Source: SCSIO-59966 sp046566185 (GTDB taxonomy: Bacteria > Actinomycetota > Actinomycetes > Actinomycetales > SCSIO-59966). Taken from it: a DNA stretch of 31,223 nucleotides. The position numbers and the translations under genes were made by a program. Positions within the stretch are counted from its first letter, which is position 1. Every line of letters begins with the position of its first letter. This document shows, piece by piece, positions 22,542-31,223 of the stretch. The stretch is taken from positions 1 through 31,223 of the forward strand of contig JBKHXE010000157.1 of assembly GCA_046566185.1 (NCBI GenBank). Direction: 5' to 3'. The notes beneath the pieces were generated by a model that did no database searches, was not told the DNA's origin, and saw nothing but the letters and a program-made list of their open reading frames with translations.

Positions 22542-22775
22542 GTGCGGCACTCGGACTTCTGGCGGCTGATGGACGACGAGTTCGGCGCCGGCTACGCGCG
22601 GACCCTGGCGGGCGACCAGGTCATCTCCGCGCTCGGCGACCGGACGGCGAGCGAGGCGCTCGCGGCCGGTGTGCCGCCCCGCGACGTGTGGGTGGCGGTC
22701 TGCGACCACATGCACGTGCCGCCCGAGCGGCGGCTGGGCATCGACCCGGGGGCGAAACGGCGGGTCAGGGGATGA
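22542..22775 (+). CDS. DUF3046 domain protein
   Basis: 77 residues from GTG 22542, so that it begins VRHSDFWRLMDDEFG, the family's usual N-terminus; an ATG at 22530 would add four residues. The body (YARTLAGDQVISALGDRTAS, then EALAAGVPPRDVWVAVCDHM) covers the whole DUF3046 domain. The function is unknown, but the gene lies next to recA across actinobacteria. Here recA is 6.2 kb further on, so the pair has been split. Its TGA overlaps the ATG of the DUF2252 gene (ATGA), indicating coupled translation. Confidence 0.88.
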   Translation: MRHSDFWRLMDDEFGAGYARTLAGDQVISALGDRTASEALAAGVPPRDVWVAVCDHMHVPPERRLGIDPGAKRRVRG

Positions 22776-24121
22776 CCGGACGCCGGACCCGCCGGCGCGA
22801 CGAGCGCGCGGACGTCGTGGTCGACTGCCTGCGGGAGGCGTTCAGCGACCTCATGGAGGCGGACCCGGCCGCGTTCCGCACCAAGTTCCGCAAGATGGCC
22901 CGGGACCCGTTCGCGTTCTACCGCGGCAGCGCGTCGGTGTTCTACCGCGACCTCGCCGGCGGCGGCTCCTTCGGGGAGTCGGACGAGCGGTGGGCGGGCG
23001 GCGCGGCGTCCCGCGTGTGGATCCAGGGGGACCTGCACTGCGAGAACTTCGGCACCTACCTCGACTCCGACGGGCGCCTGGTGTTCGACGTCAACGACTT
23101 CGACGAGGCGTACGTCGGGCCCTGGACCTGGGACCTGCGTCGCTTCGTGGCGAGCCTGGCGCTGCTCTGCTGGCAGAAGGCCCTGCCCGACGAGGTCATC
23201 GACGAGATGGTGTCGACCTACGTGCGCGCCTACGTCGACCACGTGCACCACTACGTCGAGGCGGCCGACGACACCGAGTGGGCCCTGACGCTCGACACCG
23301 CCCGCGGGCACGTGCTGGAGACGCTGCAGGCCGCCAAGCTGAGCACGCGGTTCGGGCTGCTGGAGTCGGTCACGGTCGTCGACGACTACCGCCGCACCTT
23401 CGCCTCACGGGCGGGTGTGCGCCGCCTCGAGGACGACGAGCTCCAGCGGGTGCTCGCGGCGTTCGCCGCCTACGTCGACACGATCCCGGAGTCGAAGAAG
23501 GCGACGACGGTGATGTTCGACGTCCTCGACGTCGTCGGCAAGGCCGGCTTCGGCATCGGCAGCGCCGGGCTGCCGGCCTACAACGTGCTCATCGAGGGCT
23601 TCAACCAGGCGCTCGACAACGACGTCGTCCTGACCATGAAGCAGGGCAACGCGGCCGCGCCCGGGCGGGTGGTCACCGACCAGCGGGTCCACGACTTCTT
23701 CCGGCACCACGGCCACCGCACGGTGCTCTCCGAGCGCTCGCTGCAGGCGCACGCCGACCGCTTCCTCGGCTGGACCGAGGTGGACGACGTGGGGTACGTC
23801 GTCAGCGAGTTCTCGCCCTACGAGCTGGACGTCGACTGGGGCGACGTCAACGAGCCGGACGAGATGGCCCTGCTCGTCGAGCAGCTCGGCCGGGCGACCG
23901 CCAAGATCCACTGCGTCGCGGACGACGACAGCGACCACGACCTCGTCGACGTCAGCGTCGAGATGGAGGTCGCCGAGCGCGTCGGGGACGACGTCGACGG
24001 GCTCGTGGAGGACCTGCGCACCTTCGCCCACGCCTACGCCGAGCAGGTGCGCACCGACCACCGGCTCTTCGTCGACTCGTTCCGGGGCGGGGCGTTCGCC
24101 CGCGTCGCCCCCACGACGTGA
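22772..24121 (+). CDS. DUF2252 protein, predicted kinase-like fold
   Basis: 449 residues. DUF2252 hallmarks are present: KFRKMARDPFAFYRGSASVF, VWIQGDLHCENFG, and VFDVNDFDEAYVGPWTWDLR. The motif GDLHxxN (Asp87, His89, Asn92) followed by DFD (Asp109, Asp111) has the order of the catalytic loop and metal-binding motif in aminoglycoside-phosphotransferase-like kinases, so a phosphotransferase activity is plausible but unproven. The C-terminal half is rich in Asp and Glu. No signal or membrane helix is present, so it should be cytosolic. It overlaps DUF3046 before it and an MFS transporter gene after it (GTGA at 24118-24121), forming a tight three-gene unit. The substrate is unknown. Confidence 0.85.
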   Translation: MTGRRTRRRDERADVVVDCLREAFSDLMEADPAAFRTKFRKMARDPFAFYRGSASVFYRDLAGGGSFGESDERWAGGAASRVWIQGDLHCENFGTYLDSDGRLVFDVNDFDEAYVGPWTWDLRRFVASLALLCWQKALPDEVIDEMVSTYVRAYVDHVHHYVEAADDTEWALTLDTARGHVLETLQAAKLSTRFGLLESVTVVDDYRRTFASRAGVRRLEDDELQRVLAAFAAYVDTIPESKKATTVMFDVLDVVGKAGFGIGSAGLPAYNVLIEGFNQALDNDVVLTMKQGNAAAPGRVVTDQRVHDFFRHHGHRTVLSERSLQAHADRFLGWTEVDDVGYVVSEFSPYELDVDWGDVNEPDEMALLVEQLGRATAKIHCVADDDSDHDLVDVSVEMEVAERVGDDVDGLVEDLRTFAHAYAEQVRTDHRLFVDSFRGGAFARVAPTT

Positions 24122-25425
24122 GCACCGTCACCGAGGTGTCGTCGCTCGCGACGGTGCAGCGACGGACCGTGCGGGTGCTGGTCGCGTCCAACGTCCTGGG
24201 CGGGGTCGGCGTCGCGAGCGGTATCGCCGTCGGCGGTCTGCTCGCCGAGCAGGTGTCCGGCTCCACGTCGCTCGCCGGCCTGGCCCAGACCGGCACCGTG
24301 CTCGGCGCCGCGCTGCTCGCCCTGCCGCTCATCCGGGTGGCGGACGCCGTGGGGCGTCGCGGCGCGCTGGCGCTCGGCTACGGTCTCGGCCTGGCCGGGG
24401 CCGTGCTCGCGGTCACCGCAGCGGTGCTGTCCTGGTTCTGGCTGCTGCTCGTGGCCACGGTGCTGTTCGGCGGCGGGACGGCCTCCAACCTGCAGGCCCG
24501 GTACGCCGCCACGGACGCCGCGACCGAGGTGGCCCGCGGCCGCGCCCTGTCGGTGGTCGTCTGGGCGACCACGGTGGGCGCCGTCGCGGGGCCGAACCTC
24601 TCGGGTCTCGGCGGGTCGCTGGGCCGCGCGCTCGGCGTCCCGCCGCTCGCGGGGCCGTTCCTGTTCTCGGTGGTGTCGTTCGGCACCGCCGCGACGGCCG
24701 TGCTGTTGCTCCTGCGTCCCGACCCGTTACGGACGGTGCGCGCAGCGCACGCCGTGCGCGAGGGCGCCGTCCGGCCGGCCCGGCCACGGCTCGCGGAGAC
24801 CCTGCGCGCCGTGGCCACCCGCCCGCGGGCGCGGCTGGGGCTGGCCGCGGTGACCGTCGGCCACGCGGTGATGGTGGGCGTGATGGTGATGACGCCGGTC
24901 CACCTCGGTCACCACGGCGCGACGCTCACCGTCGTCGGTGTGGTGATCAGCCTCCACGTCGCCGGCATGTACGCGCTGAGCCCGGTGATGGGGTGGCTGG
25001 CGGATCGCGCCGGCCGGGTGGCCACCATCGGCGTCGGGCTCGGGGTGCTCGCGGCGTCCGTCGTCGTCGGTGCGCTGGCGCCACCGCAGGACCACGCGCT
25101 CGTGGGCTTGTCGCTGTTTCTCCTCGGCGTGGGGTGGTCGGGCACCCTGGTGGGCGGGTCGACGCTGCTGTCCGAGTCGGTGCCGCCCGAGGTGCGGACC
25201 GCCGTGCAGGGAACGTCGGACCTCACGATGGGCCTGGCGGGCGCCCTCGCCGGCGCCCTCGCCGGGCCGGTGCTGGCGTGGGGAGGGTTCACGGTGCTCA
25301 CCTGGTGCGCCGGTGCCCTGCTGGTGCCGGTGGTCGTGCAGGCCCTGCTCGTGCGTCGCGCGGCGCCCGGGGCGGCGACGTCGGGGCCGGCCCGACTCAG
25401 CAGGAGTGGGCGTGCCAGCCGGTGA
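24118..25425 (+). CDS. MFS transporter
   Basis: 435 residues, about twelve membrane helices. The GTG start at 24118 overlaps the DUF2252 stop. Motif A-like sequence RVADAVGRRGALALGYGLGL lies between helices 2 and 3, and the second half has GWLADRAGRVATIGVGLGV at the equivalent place. Helices such as VLVASNVLGGVGVASGIAVG and LVGLSLFLLGVGWSGTLVGG support a drug-exporter-like member. The substrate cannot be told. Coupling to DUF2252 suggests a shared physiological task. The last 29 bases overlap the 3' end of a small gene on the opposite strand. Confidence 0.9.
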   Translation: MSTVTEVSSLATVQRRTVRVLVASNVLGGVGVASGIAVGGLLAEQVSGSTSLAGLAQTGTVLGAALLALPLIRVADAVGRRGALALGYGLGLAGAVLAVTAAVLSWFWLLLVATVLFGGGTASNLQARYAATDAATEVARGRALSVVVWATTVGAVAGPNLSGLGGSLGRALGVPPLAGPFLFSVVSFGTAATAVLLLLRPDPLRTVRAAHAVREGAVRPARPRLAETLRAVATRPRARLGLAAVTVGHAVMVGVMVMTPVHLGHHGATLTVVGVVISLHVAGMYALSPVMGWLADRAGRVATIGVGLGVLAASVVVGALAPPQDHALVGLSLFLLGVGWSGTLVGGSTLLSESVPPEVRTAVQGTSDLTMGLAGALAGALAGPVLAWGGFTVLTWCAGALLVPVVVQALLVRRAAPGAATSGPARLSRSGRASR

Positions 25426-25600
25426 TGCCGCGGTGCATGCCCGGGTTGTGGTCCCCGTCGAGCCCCGTCGTGCGTGCGCACTCGGAGACGTGCTGGCCGA
25501 AGGCCGGCTGCGGCGCGGGCGCGGCCGCAGCCGGGGGTGCCAGGACGATCCCCAGGGCCGCGGGTGCCAGGACCGCCACCACGATCGATCGCGTGATCAT
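25397..25600 (-). CDS. Small secreted protein with HNPGMH motif
   Basis: 67 residues from ATG 25600. A signal peptide (ITRSIVVAVLAPAALGIVLA, then PPAAAAPAP) leaves a mature part of about 38 residues: FGQHVSECARTTGLDGDHNP, then GMHRGITGWHAHSC. It contains two Cys and several His, so a disulfide or metal site is possible. I recall similar unnamed small actinobacterial proteins with the FGxHV and GxDGxHNPGMHxG pattern, but no function. A purine-rich GAGAGGCGGGAGAAG precedes the ATG. The gene overlaps the MFS stop by 29 bases, tail to tail. It is divergent from the ABC operon; the 144 bases between 25600 and 25745 hold the ABC promoter. Confidence 0.65.
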   Translation of the reverse strand: MITRSIVVAVLAPAALGIVLAPPAAAAPAPQPAFGQHVSECARTTGLDGDHNPGMHRGITGWHAHSC

Positions 25601-25713
25601 CTTCTCCCGCCTCTCCGCCGGTCGACTCACTCCTACCACCACCTGGGGACGGTGCGCGACCGTCCGGGGCCGGCATTCACGGAACCTTGACGGGAGCACA
25701 ACCCCTTCGCGGC

Positions 25714-25736
25714 CCGTCGGTGGGGCGGACTAGCGT
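25714..25736 (+). promoter_or_regulatory. Candidate PafBC/RecA-NDp-like promoter of the ABC exporter operon
   Basis: CCGTCGGTG (25714-25722), exactly 8 bases, then TAGCGT (25731-25736). It matches TTGTCRGTG-N8-TANNNT at 7 of 9 upstream bases and all fixed -10 bases, and the -10 is identical to that of recA in this window. Transcription would start near 25743. Confidence 0.45.
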
Positions 25737-25810
25737 CGGGTGACGTGCGACAGGCCACGGGGGAGACGGCGGACGGGTCCCGTCCGCAGGCACGTCAGAC
25801 GGGAGGGCCG

Positions 25811-26743
25811 GTGAGGCACTCGGACGTCCTGATCGAGGCGCGCGGCCTGACCAAGAGGTTCGGCGACGTCACCGCGGTCGACGCCATCGACGTCCAGGTG
25901 CACCGCGGTGAGGCCTTCGGCTTCCTCGGGCCGAACGGGGCCGGCAAGTCCTCGACCATGCGGATGGTCGGCTGCGTGTCCCCGCCGACCGAAGGCGAGC
26001 TGCGGATCCTCGGCATGGACCCGCGGACCCACGGACCGGCGATCCGGGCCCGGCTCGGCGTCGTCCCGCAGCGGGACACCCTCGACGAGGAGCTGACCGT
26101 CGAGGAGAACATCCTCGTCTACGGGCGCTACTTCGGGCTGTCGCGACGGCTGGTCAGGGAGCGGGCGGCCGAGCTGCTCGCCTTCGCCCAGCTCACCGAG
26201 CGGGCGTCGGCGAAGGTCGAGCCGCTGTCGGGCGGCATGAAGCGTCGGCTGACGATCGCGCGGTCGCTGGTCAACGCACCGGAGATCCTGCTGCTCGACG
26301 AGCCCACGACCGGTCTGGACCCGCAGGCCCGGCACGTGCTGTGGGACAGGCTCTTCCGGCTCAAGCGCTCCGGGGTCACGCTCGTCCTGACGACGCACTA
26401 CATGGACGAGGCCGAGCAGCTCTGCGACCGGCTCGTCGTGATGGACCACGGCCGGATCGTCGCCGAGGGGTCGCCACGCTCCCTCATCGAGCGCTACTCG
26501 ACCCGCGAGGTGCTCGAGCTGCGTTTCCCCGTCGACGACCACGCTCCGCTCGCGGGCTCGGTCGAGGGCCTCGGCGAGCGCATCGAGGTGCTGCCCGACC
26601 GGCTGCTGCTGTACACCGACGACGGGGACGCCGCGACCGCCGCCGTCCACCAGCGGGGCGTCCAGCCGCTGTCCAGCCTCGTGCGGCGCTCCACGCTCGA
26701 GGACGTCTTCCTGCGGCTCACCGGCCGCACCCTGGTCGACTGA
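25811..26743 (+). CDS. ABC-2 exporter ATP-binding protein (NodI/DrrA type)
   Basis: 310 residues from GTG 25811, preceded by GGGAGGG. A longer leaderless form from GTG 25745 (332 residues) is possible but adds a low-complexity extension. The ATPase domain has Walker A at about 40-47 (GPNGAGKSS), signature LSGGMKRRL from 139, Walker B LLLDEP (Asp163-Glu164), and TTHYMDEAEQ with the switch His. A C-terminal accessory domain (about 225-310) ends RRSTLEDVFLRLTGRTL, as in drug and lipooligosaccharide exporters. It powers two permeases encoded directly downstream; its stop overlaps the first permease's ATG (TGATG). The substrate is unknown, probably a lipid-linked or hydrophobic compound. Confidence 0.92.
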   Translation: MRHSDVLIEARGLTKRFGDVTAVDAIDVQVHRGEAFGFLGPNGAGKSSTMRMVGCVSPPTEGELRILGMDPRTHGPAIRARLGVVPQRDTLDEELTVEENILVYGRYFGLSRRLVRERAAELLAFAQLTERASAKVEPLSGGMKRRLTIARSLVNAPEILLLDEPTTGLDPQARHVLWDRLFRLKRSGVTLVLTTHYMDEAEQLCDRLVVMDHGRIVAEGSPRSLIERYSTREVLELRFPVDDHAPLAGSVEGLGERIEVLPDRLLLYTDDGDAATAAVHQRGVQPLSSLVRRSTLEDVFLRLTGRTLVD

Positions 26744-27555
26744 TGGCGGCGTCGACGGTCGCGGCGGCGCCGGGGCCGCCACCGCGCGAGGGGCGGCTGT
26801 GGGACCGGGCGCTGGCCTACTGGGCGCTCAGCTACCGGCGCACCTGGCGGGGCTCGGTGTTCTCGGGGTTCCTCTCCCCGCTGTTCTTCCTGGCCTCGAT
26901 GGGCTTCGGGCTGTCGACCCTCGTCGACCGGGACGGCGAGGCGCTCGGCGTGCCTTACCTCCTCTTCGTCGCGCCCGGCGTCCTGGTCGCGACGGCGATG
27001 CAGACCGCGGTGGGCGAGTCGACCTGGCCGGTGATGGGTGCGATCAAGTGGCAGCGGCAGTACCACGCGATGCTCGCCGCCCCCCTGGGCGTCACCGACG
27101 TCCTCGTCGGGCACCTGGTCTACGTGGCGTTCCGGGTGGCGGTGACGAGCGCGGTGTTCCTGCTCGTGGCGGGCGCGCTCGGCGCGCTCGCGTCCTGGTG
27201 GGCGGTGCTGGCCCTGCCGGTCACCGTCGTGTGCGGCATGGCCTTCGCCGCCCCGGTCTTCGCCTTCTCCGCGCGCACCGAGAACGACGCCGGCTTCAAC
27301 GTGCTGTTCCGGTTCGTCGTCATGCCGTTGTTCCTCTTCTCCGGCACGTTCTTCCCGCTCAGCCAGCTGCCGGCGGCCCTCCACCCGGTGGCATGGGTCA
27401 CGCCCCTGTGGCACGGGGTGGAGGCCGCGCGCTCGCTGTCGCTGGGGGAGGCGACGCCGCTCGCCGTGGCCGGGCACGTCGCCTTCATGCTCGCGTGGGT
27501 CGTGGGCGGCGTCTGGCTGGCCCGGCGCTCGTTCCGGTCGCGGCTGGTGGTGTGA
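26743..27555 (+). CDS. ABC-2 type transporter permease (NodJ-like), first copy
   Basis: 270 residues with six predicted helices. It opens with a short cytoplasmic tail, then YWALSYRRTWRGSVFSGFLS and PLFFLASMGFGLSTLV. The family stretch FNVLFRFVVMPLFLFSGTFF, then PLSQLPAALHPVAWVTPLWH, is typical of NodJ-like lipooligosaccharide/drug permeases. The start ATG overlaps the ATPase stop (TGATG). It likely pairs with the second permease (27557-28384) as a heterodimer, since both are in the same operon and share this motif order but differ widely in sequence. Confidence 0.9.
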   Translation: MAASTVAAAPGPPPREGRLWDRALAYWALSYRRTWRGSVFSGFLSPLFFLASMGFGLSTLVDRDGEALGVPYLLFVAPGVLVATAMQTAVGESTWPVMGAIKWQRQYHAMLAAPLGVTDVLVGHLVYVAFRVAVTSAVFLLVAGALGALASWWAVLALPVTVVCGMAFAAPVFAFSARTENDAGFNVLFRFVVMPLFLFSGTFFPLSQLPAALHPVAWVTPLWHGVEAARSLSLGEATPLAVAGHVAFMLAWVVGGVWLARRSFRSRLVV

Positions 27556-27556
27556 C

Positions 27557-28384
27557 GTGAGCACCCTGTCGACACCCACGATCGCCGGTCGCCTGGCCCG
27601 GGCGCTGCCCCTGCCGGCCGGAGCGGGGCTGGCGCGCACCCTCGTCGAGCGCAACCTCCGGGCGTTCCGCCGGGGGTGGGTGACCCTGGTGTCCGGGTTC
27701 TTCGAGCCCGTCTTCTACCTGTTCTCGCTCGGTGTCGGGCTCGGGGCGCTCGTCGGCCGGGTGACGACCGACTCGGGGGCGGCGGTGCCCTACGCGGCGT
27801 TCGTCGCCCCCGCGCTGCTGGCGACCTCGGCCATGAACGGCGCCGTCTACGACTCGACGTTCAACGTGTTCTTCAAGCTCAAGTACGCCAAGCTCTACGA
27901 CTCGGTGCTCTCGACCCCGCTCGGACCACGCGACGTCGCCGTCGGCGAGATCTCCTGGGCGCTGCTGCGCGGCCAGGTGTACGCCGTCGCGTTCCTGCTC
28001 GTCACGGTCGGCGCGGGGCTCGTCGAGTCGTGGTGGGCCGTGCTGGCCCTGCCGGCCGCGACGCTCATCGGGTTCGCGTTCGCCGCCGTCGGCATGGCCG
28101 CCACGACCTACATGCGCAGCTGGGTGGACTTCGACTACGTGCAGCTGGCGATCCTGCCGATGTTCCTGTTCTCCGCCACGTTCTTCCCGCTGTCCACCTA
28201 TCCCGACTCGCTGCAGTGGGTCGTCCGGGTCACGCCGCTGTACCACGGCGTCGCGATGGTGCGTGACCTCATGCTCGGCGAGGTCGCCGTCGGGATCCTG
28301 GGACACGTCGCGTACTTCGCCGTGATGGGACTGGTTGGTCTCGTGGTCGCGGCGCGGCGACTGGAGCGGCTGCTGCTGTCGTAG
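27557..28384 (+). CDS. ABC-2 type transporter permease (NodJ-like), second copy
   Basis: 275 residues, six predicted helices. The N-terminus has a longer cytoplasmic part (LVERNLRAFRRGWVTLVSGF) before FEPVFYLFSLGVGLGALVGR. The matching C-terminal region is YVQLAILPMFLFSATFFPLS, then TYPDSLQWVVRVTPLYHGVA, parallel to the first permease. The GTG start is two bases after the previous stop, so the two are translationally coupled. Together with the ATPase this makes a complete three-gene exporter. The stop at 28384 is 24 bases from the convergent PPOX gene. Confidence 0.9.
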   Translation: MSTLSTPTIAGRLARALPLPAGAGLARTLVERNLRAFRRGWVTLVSGFFEPVFYLFSLGVGLGALVGRVTTDSGAAVPYAAFVAPALLATSAMNGAVYDSTFNVFFKLKYAKLYDSVLSTPLGPRDVAVGEISWALLRGQVYAVAFLLVTVGAGLVESWWAVLALPAATLIGFAFAAVGMAATTYMRSWVDFDYVQLAILPMFLFSATFFPLSTYPDSLQWVVRVTPLYHGVAMVRDLMLGEVAVGILGHVAYFAVMGLVGLVVAARRLERLLLS

Positions 28385-28408
28385 GCCTCTCGGGTCCCGG
28401 GCGCGGCG

Positions 28409-28783
28409 TCAGACGTCGACCGGGTGGCAGTCCGAGCCGCAGCCGGTCGGCCCGGGGGCGGATCCGGGTGCGGCCGGGCGGTGCAGGACGGCGGACGTCG
28501 GGCGCACGGTGAGCGACTCGTCGTCCGGCACCGCCTCCCCGTCGACGATGAGCGTGTAGCCGCCCGGGTCCGGCGGCGGGAAGGCGAGGGTCACGGCGGT
28601 GCGTGCCGACGCGTTCGCGCGGGTGCGCCGTCCCGGCTCCCGGACGACGAGACCGCCGTCGACGAGCACGGGGCTCACCGCGACCACGTGGGCGCGGCCG
28701 TCGTCGCCCACGGTGACGAGGTAGGCCCAGTCGCGGTCGCCAAGGGCCTGCGCCAGGTCGTCGAGTCGCACGGCGATGCTCAT
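28409..28783 (-). CDS. PPOX-fold (pyridoxamine 5'-phosphate oxidase family) protein
   Basis: 124 residues from ATG 28783. It has the split-barrel pattern of small FMN/F420-binding proteins: DWAYLVTVGDDGRAHVVAVS, then REPGRRTRANASARTAVTLA and GYTLIVDGEA. The C-terminus (GCGSDCHPVDV) has two Cys and a His. Which flavin and substrate it uses is unknown. It appears leaderless: TACCGT lies six bases before the ATG. It is divergent from recA and shares its 202-base upstream region, which includes the SOS box. Confidence 0.75.
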   Translation of the reverse strand: MSIAVRLDDLAQALGDRDWAYLVTVGDDGRAHVVAVSPVLVDGGLVVREPGRRTRANASARTAVTLAFPPPDPGGYTLIVDGEAVPDDESLTVRPTSAVLHRPAAPGSAPGPTGCGSDCHPVDV

Positions 28784-28789
28784 GCCGAC

Positions 28790-28795
28790 ACGGTA
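28790..28795 (-). promoter_or_regulatory. Candidate -10 element for the leaderless PPOX gene
   Basis: On the minus strand TACCGT fits TANNNT and ends six bases before ATG 28783. No Shine-Dalgarno is present. Confidence 0.4.
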
Positions 28796-28821
28796 GGGGA
28801 CCGGCGTGTCGCACCGGCGAG

Positions 28822-28837
28822 TCGAACAGGTGTACGT
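28822..28837. promoter_or_regulatory. SOS (LexA) box in the recA-PPOX intergenic region
   Basis: TCGAAC-AGGT-GTACGT matches the actinobacterial LexA site TCGAAC-N4-GTTCGA at 10 of 12 fixed bases (mismatches at 28834 and 28837). It lies about 110 bases before the predicted recA start of transcription and about 40 bases before the PPOX gene, so LexA could act on either. Confidence 0.6.
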
Positions 28838-28903
28838 CTACGCTGTCCACAGGTCGAGGGTGTTCGTCACACCGTCCACAGGTTCGGCGGGGGCTCTCGG
28901 TGG

Positions 28904-28926
28904 TTGTCGGTGGCGGCCCCTAGCGT
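28904..28926 (+). promoter_or_regulatory. LexA-independent DNA-damage promoter of recA (RecA-NDp/PafBC type)
   Basis: TTGTCGGTG (28904-28912), exactly 8 bases, then TAGCGT (28921-28926): a complete match to TTGTCRGTG-N8-TANNNT, the promoter class that PafBC activates in mycobacteria. Transcription should start near 28933, giving a leader of about 53 bases before the recA ATG. Confidence 0.8.
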
Positions 28927-28985
28927 TCCCGGCGATGAAGAAGACACAGCCCCGGCGTCCGGCGCCGGCGACCAGAGGTGAGGCC

Positions 28986-31172
<2,187 letters not shown>

Positions 31173-31223
31173 CGGAAAACCCGGACCAGGGTGACGATTC
31201 ACCATATGTGAGGAATGATCTCC
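31173..31223. other. Short region after recA, no gene start seen
   Basis: The 51 bases after recA hold a weak ACCC/GGGT hairpin (31180-31195) and a CATATG with flanking CAC/GTG. The base composition is more AT-rich than elsewhere. A recX-like gene would be expected beyond, but none begins in the visible part. Confidence 0.2.

Noticed and set aside
31173..31223. recX start
   Set aside because: recX usually follows recA, but no start codon with a recognisable RecX N-terminus is visible before the window ends.

Overview
The window is a gene-dense, very GC-rich chromosomal segment with strong G/C third-position bias, many GTG starts and several apparently leaderless genes. This points to a high-GC actinobacterium (Actinomycetota). 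The backbone ftsK - rimO - pgsA - cinA - clgR - DUF3046 - recA is the classic actinobacterial recA neighbourhood. I cannot fix the genus from sequence alone; a Micrococcales- or Kineosporiales-like organism is a guess.

Layout. 1-358: end of ftsK. 377-2790: a DUF7455 zinc-ribbon-like protein, a two-gene KhtTU-type cation/proton antiporter (minus strand) and an SPW-repeat membrane protein. 2867-4417: a Tat-exported PhoD-like phosphatase. 4462-6991: the overlapping operon rimO-pgsA-cinA, closed by a long inverted repeat. 7198-8775: a secreted subtilisin-like protease. 8949-10779: clgR, nei2 (minus) and an ABM-domain membrane protein. 10901-12499: a second PhoD-like phosphatase. 12519-17204 (minus): the giant repair helicase Lhr. 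17311-22463: a sugar-nucleotide and glycosyl-transfer block (rfbA, rfbB, an SDR enzyme, a GtrB-like glycosyltransferase, a GtrA-like flippase, a methyltransferase). 22542-25425: a chain of overlapping genes (DUF3046, DUF2252, MFS). 25397-25600 (minus): a tiny secreted protein. 25811-28384: an ABC exporter operon of one ATPase and two permeases. 28409-28783 (minus): a PPOX-fold protein. 28986-31172: recA, interrupted by a 364-residue intein.

How it fits together. DNA repair is the recurring theme: recA, lhr, nei2 and the stress regulator clgR. The recA promoter is an exact match to the LexA-independent actinobacterial DNA-damage promoter (TTGTCRGTG-N8-TANNNT, PafBC type). Weaker copies with the same spacing lie before lhr and before the ABC exporter operon. 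The second theme is the cell envelope: dTDP-sugar synthesis, a lipid-linked glycosyl transfer pair sharing one palindromic -10 element, and exported phosphatases and protease.

The most notable object is the RecA intein. It sits in DNA-binding loop L2, at the same position as the Mycobacterium leprae RecA intein and not at the M. tuberculosis position, and it keeps its splicing and LAGLIDADG endonuclease motifs. A short AT-rich codon patch over the RecA P-loop is unexplained.

No tRNA, rRNA, CRISPR array or insertion sequence was seen. No gene-free stretch exceeds 300 bases; the longest are 6992-7197 and 28784-28985, both described below.
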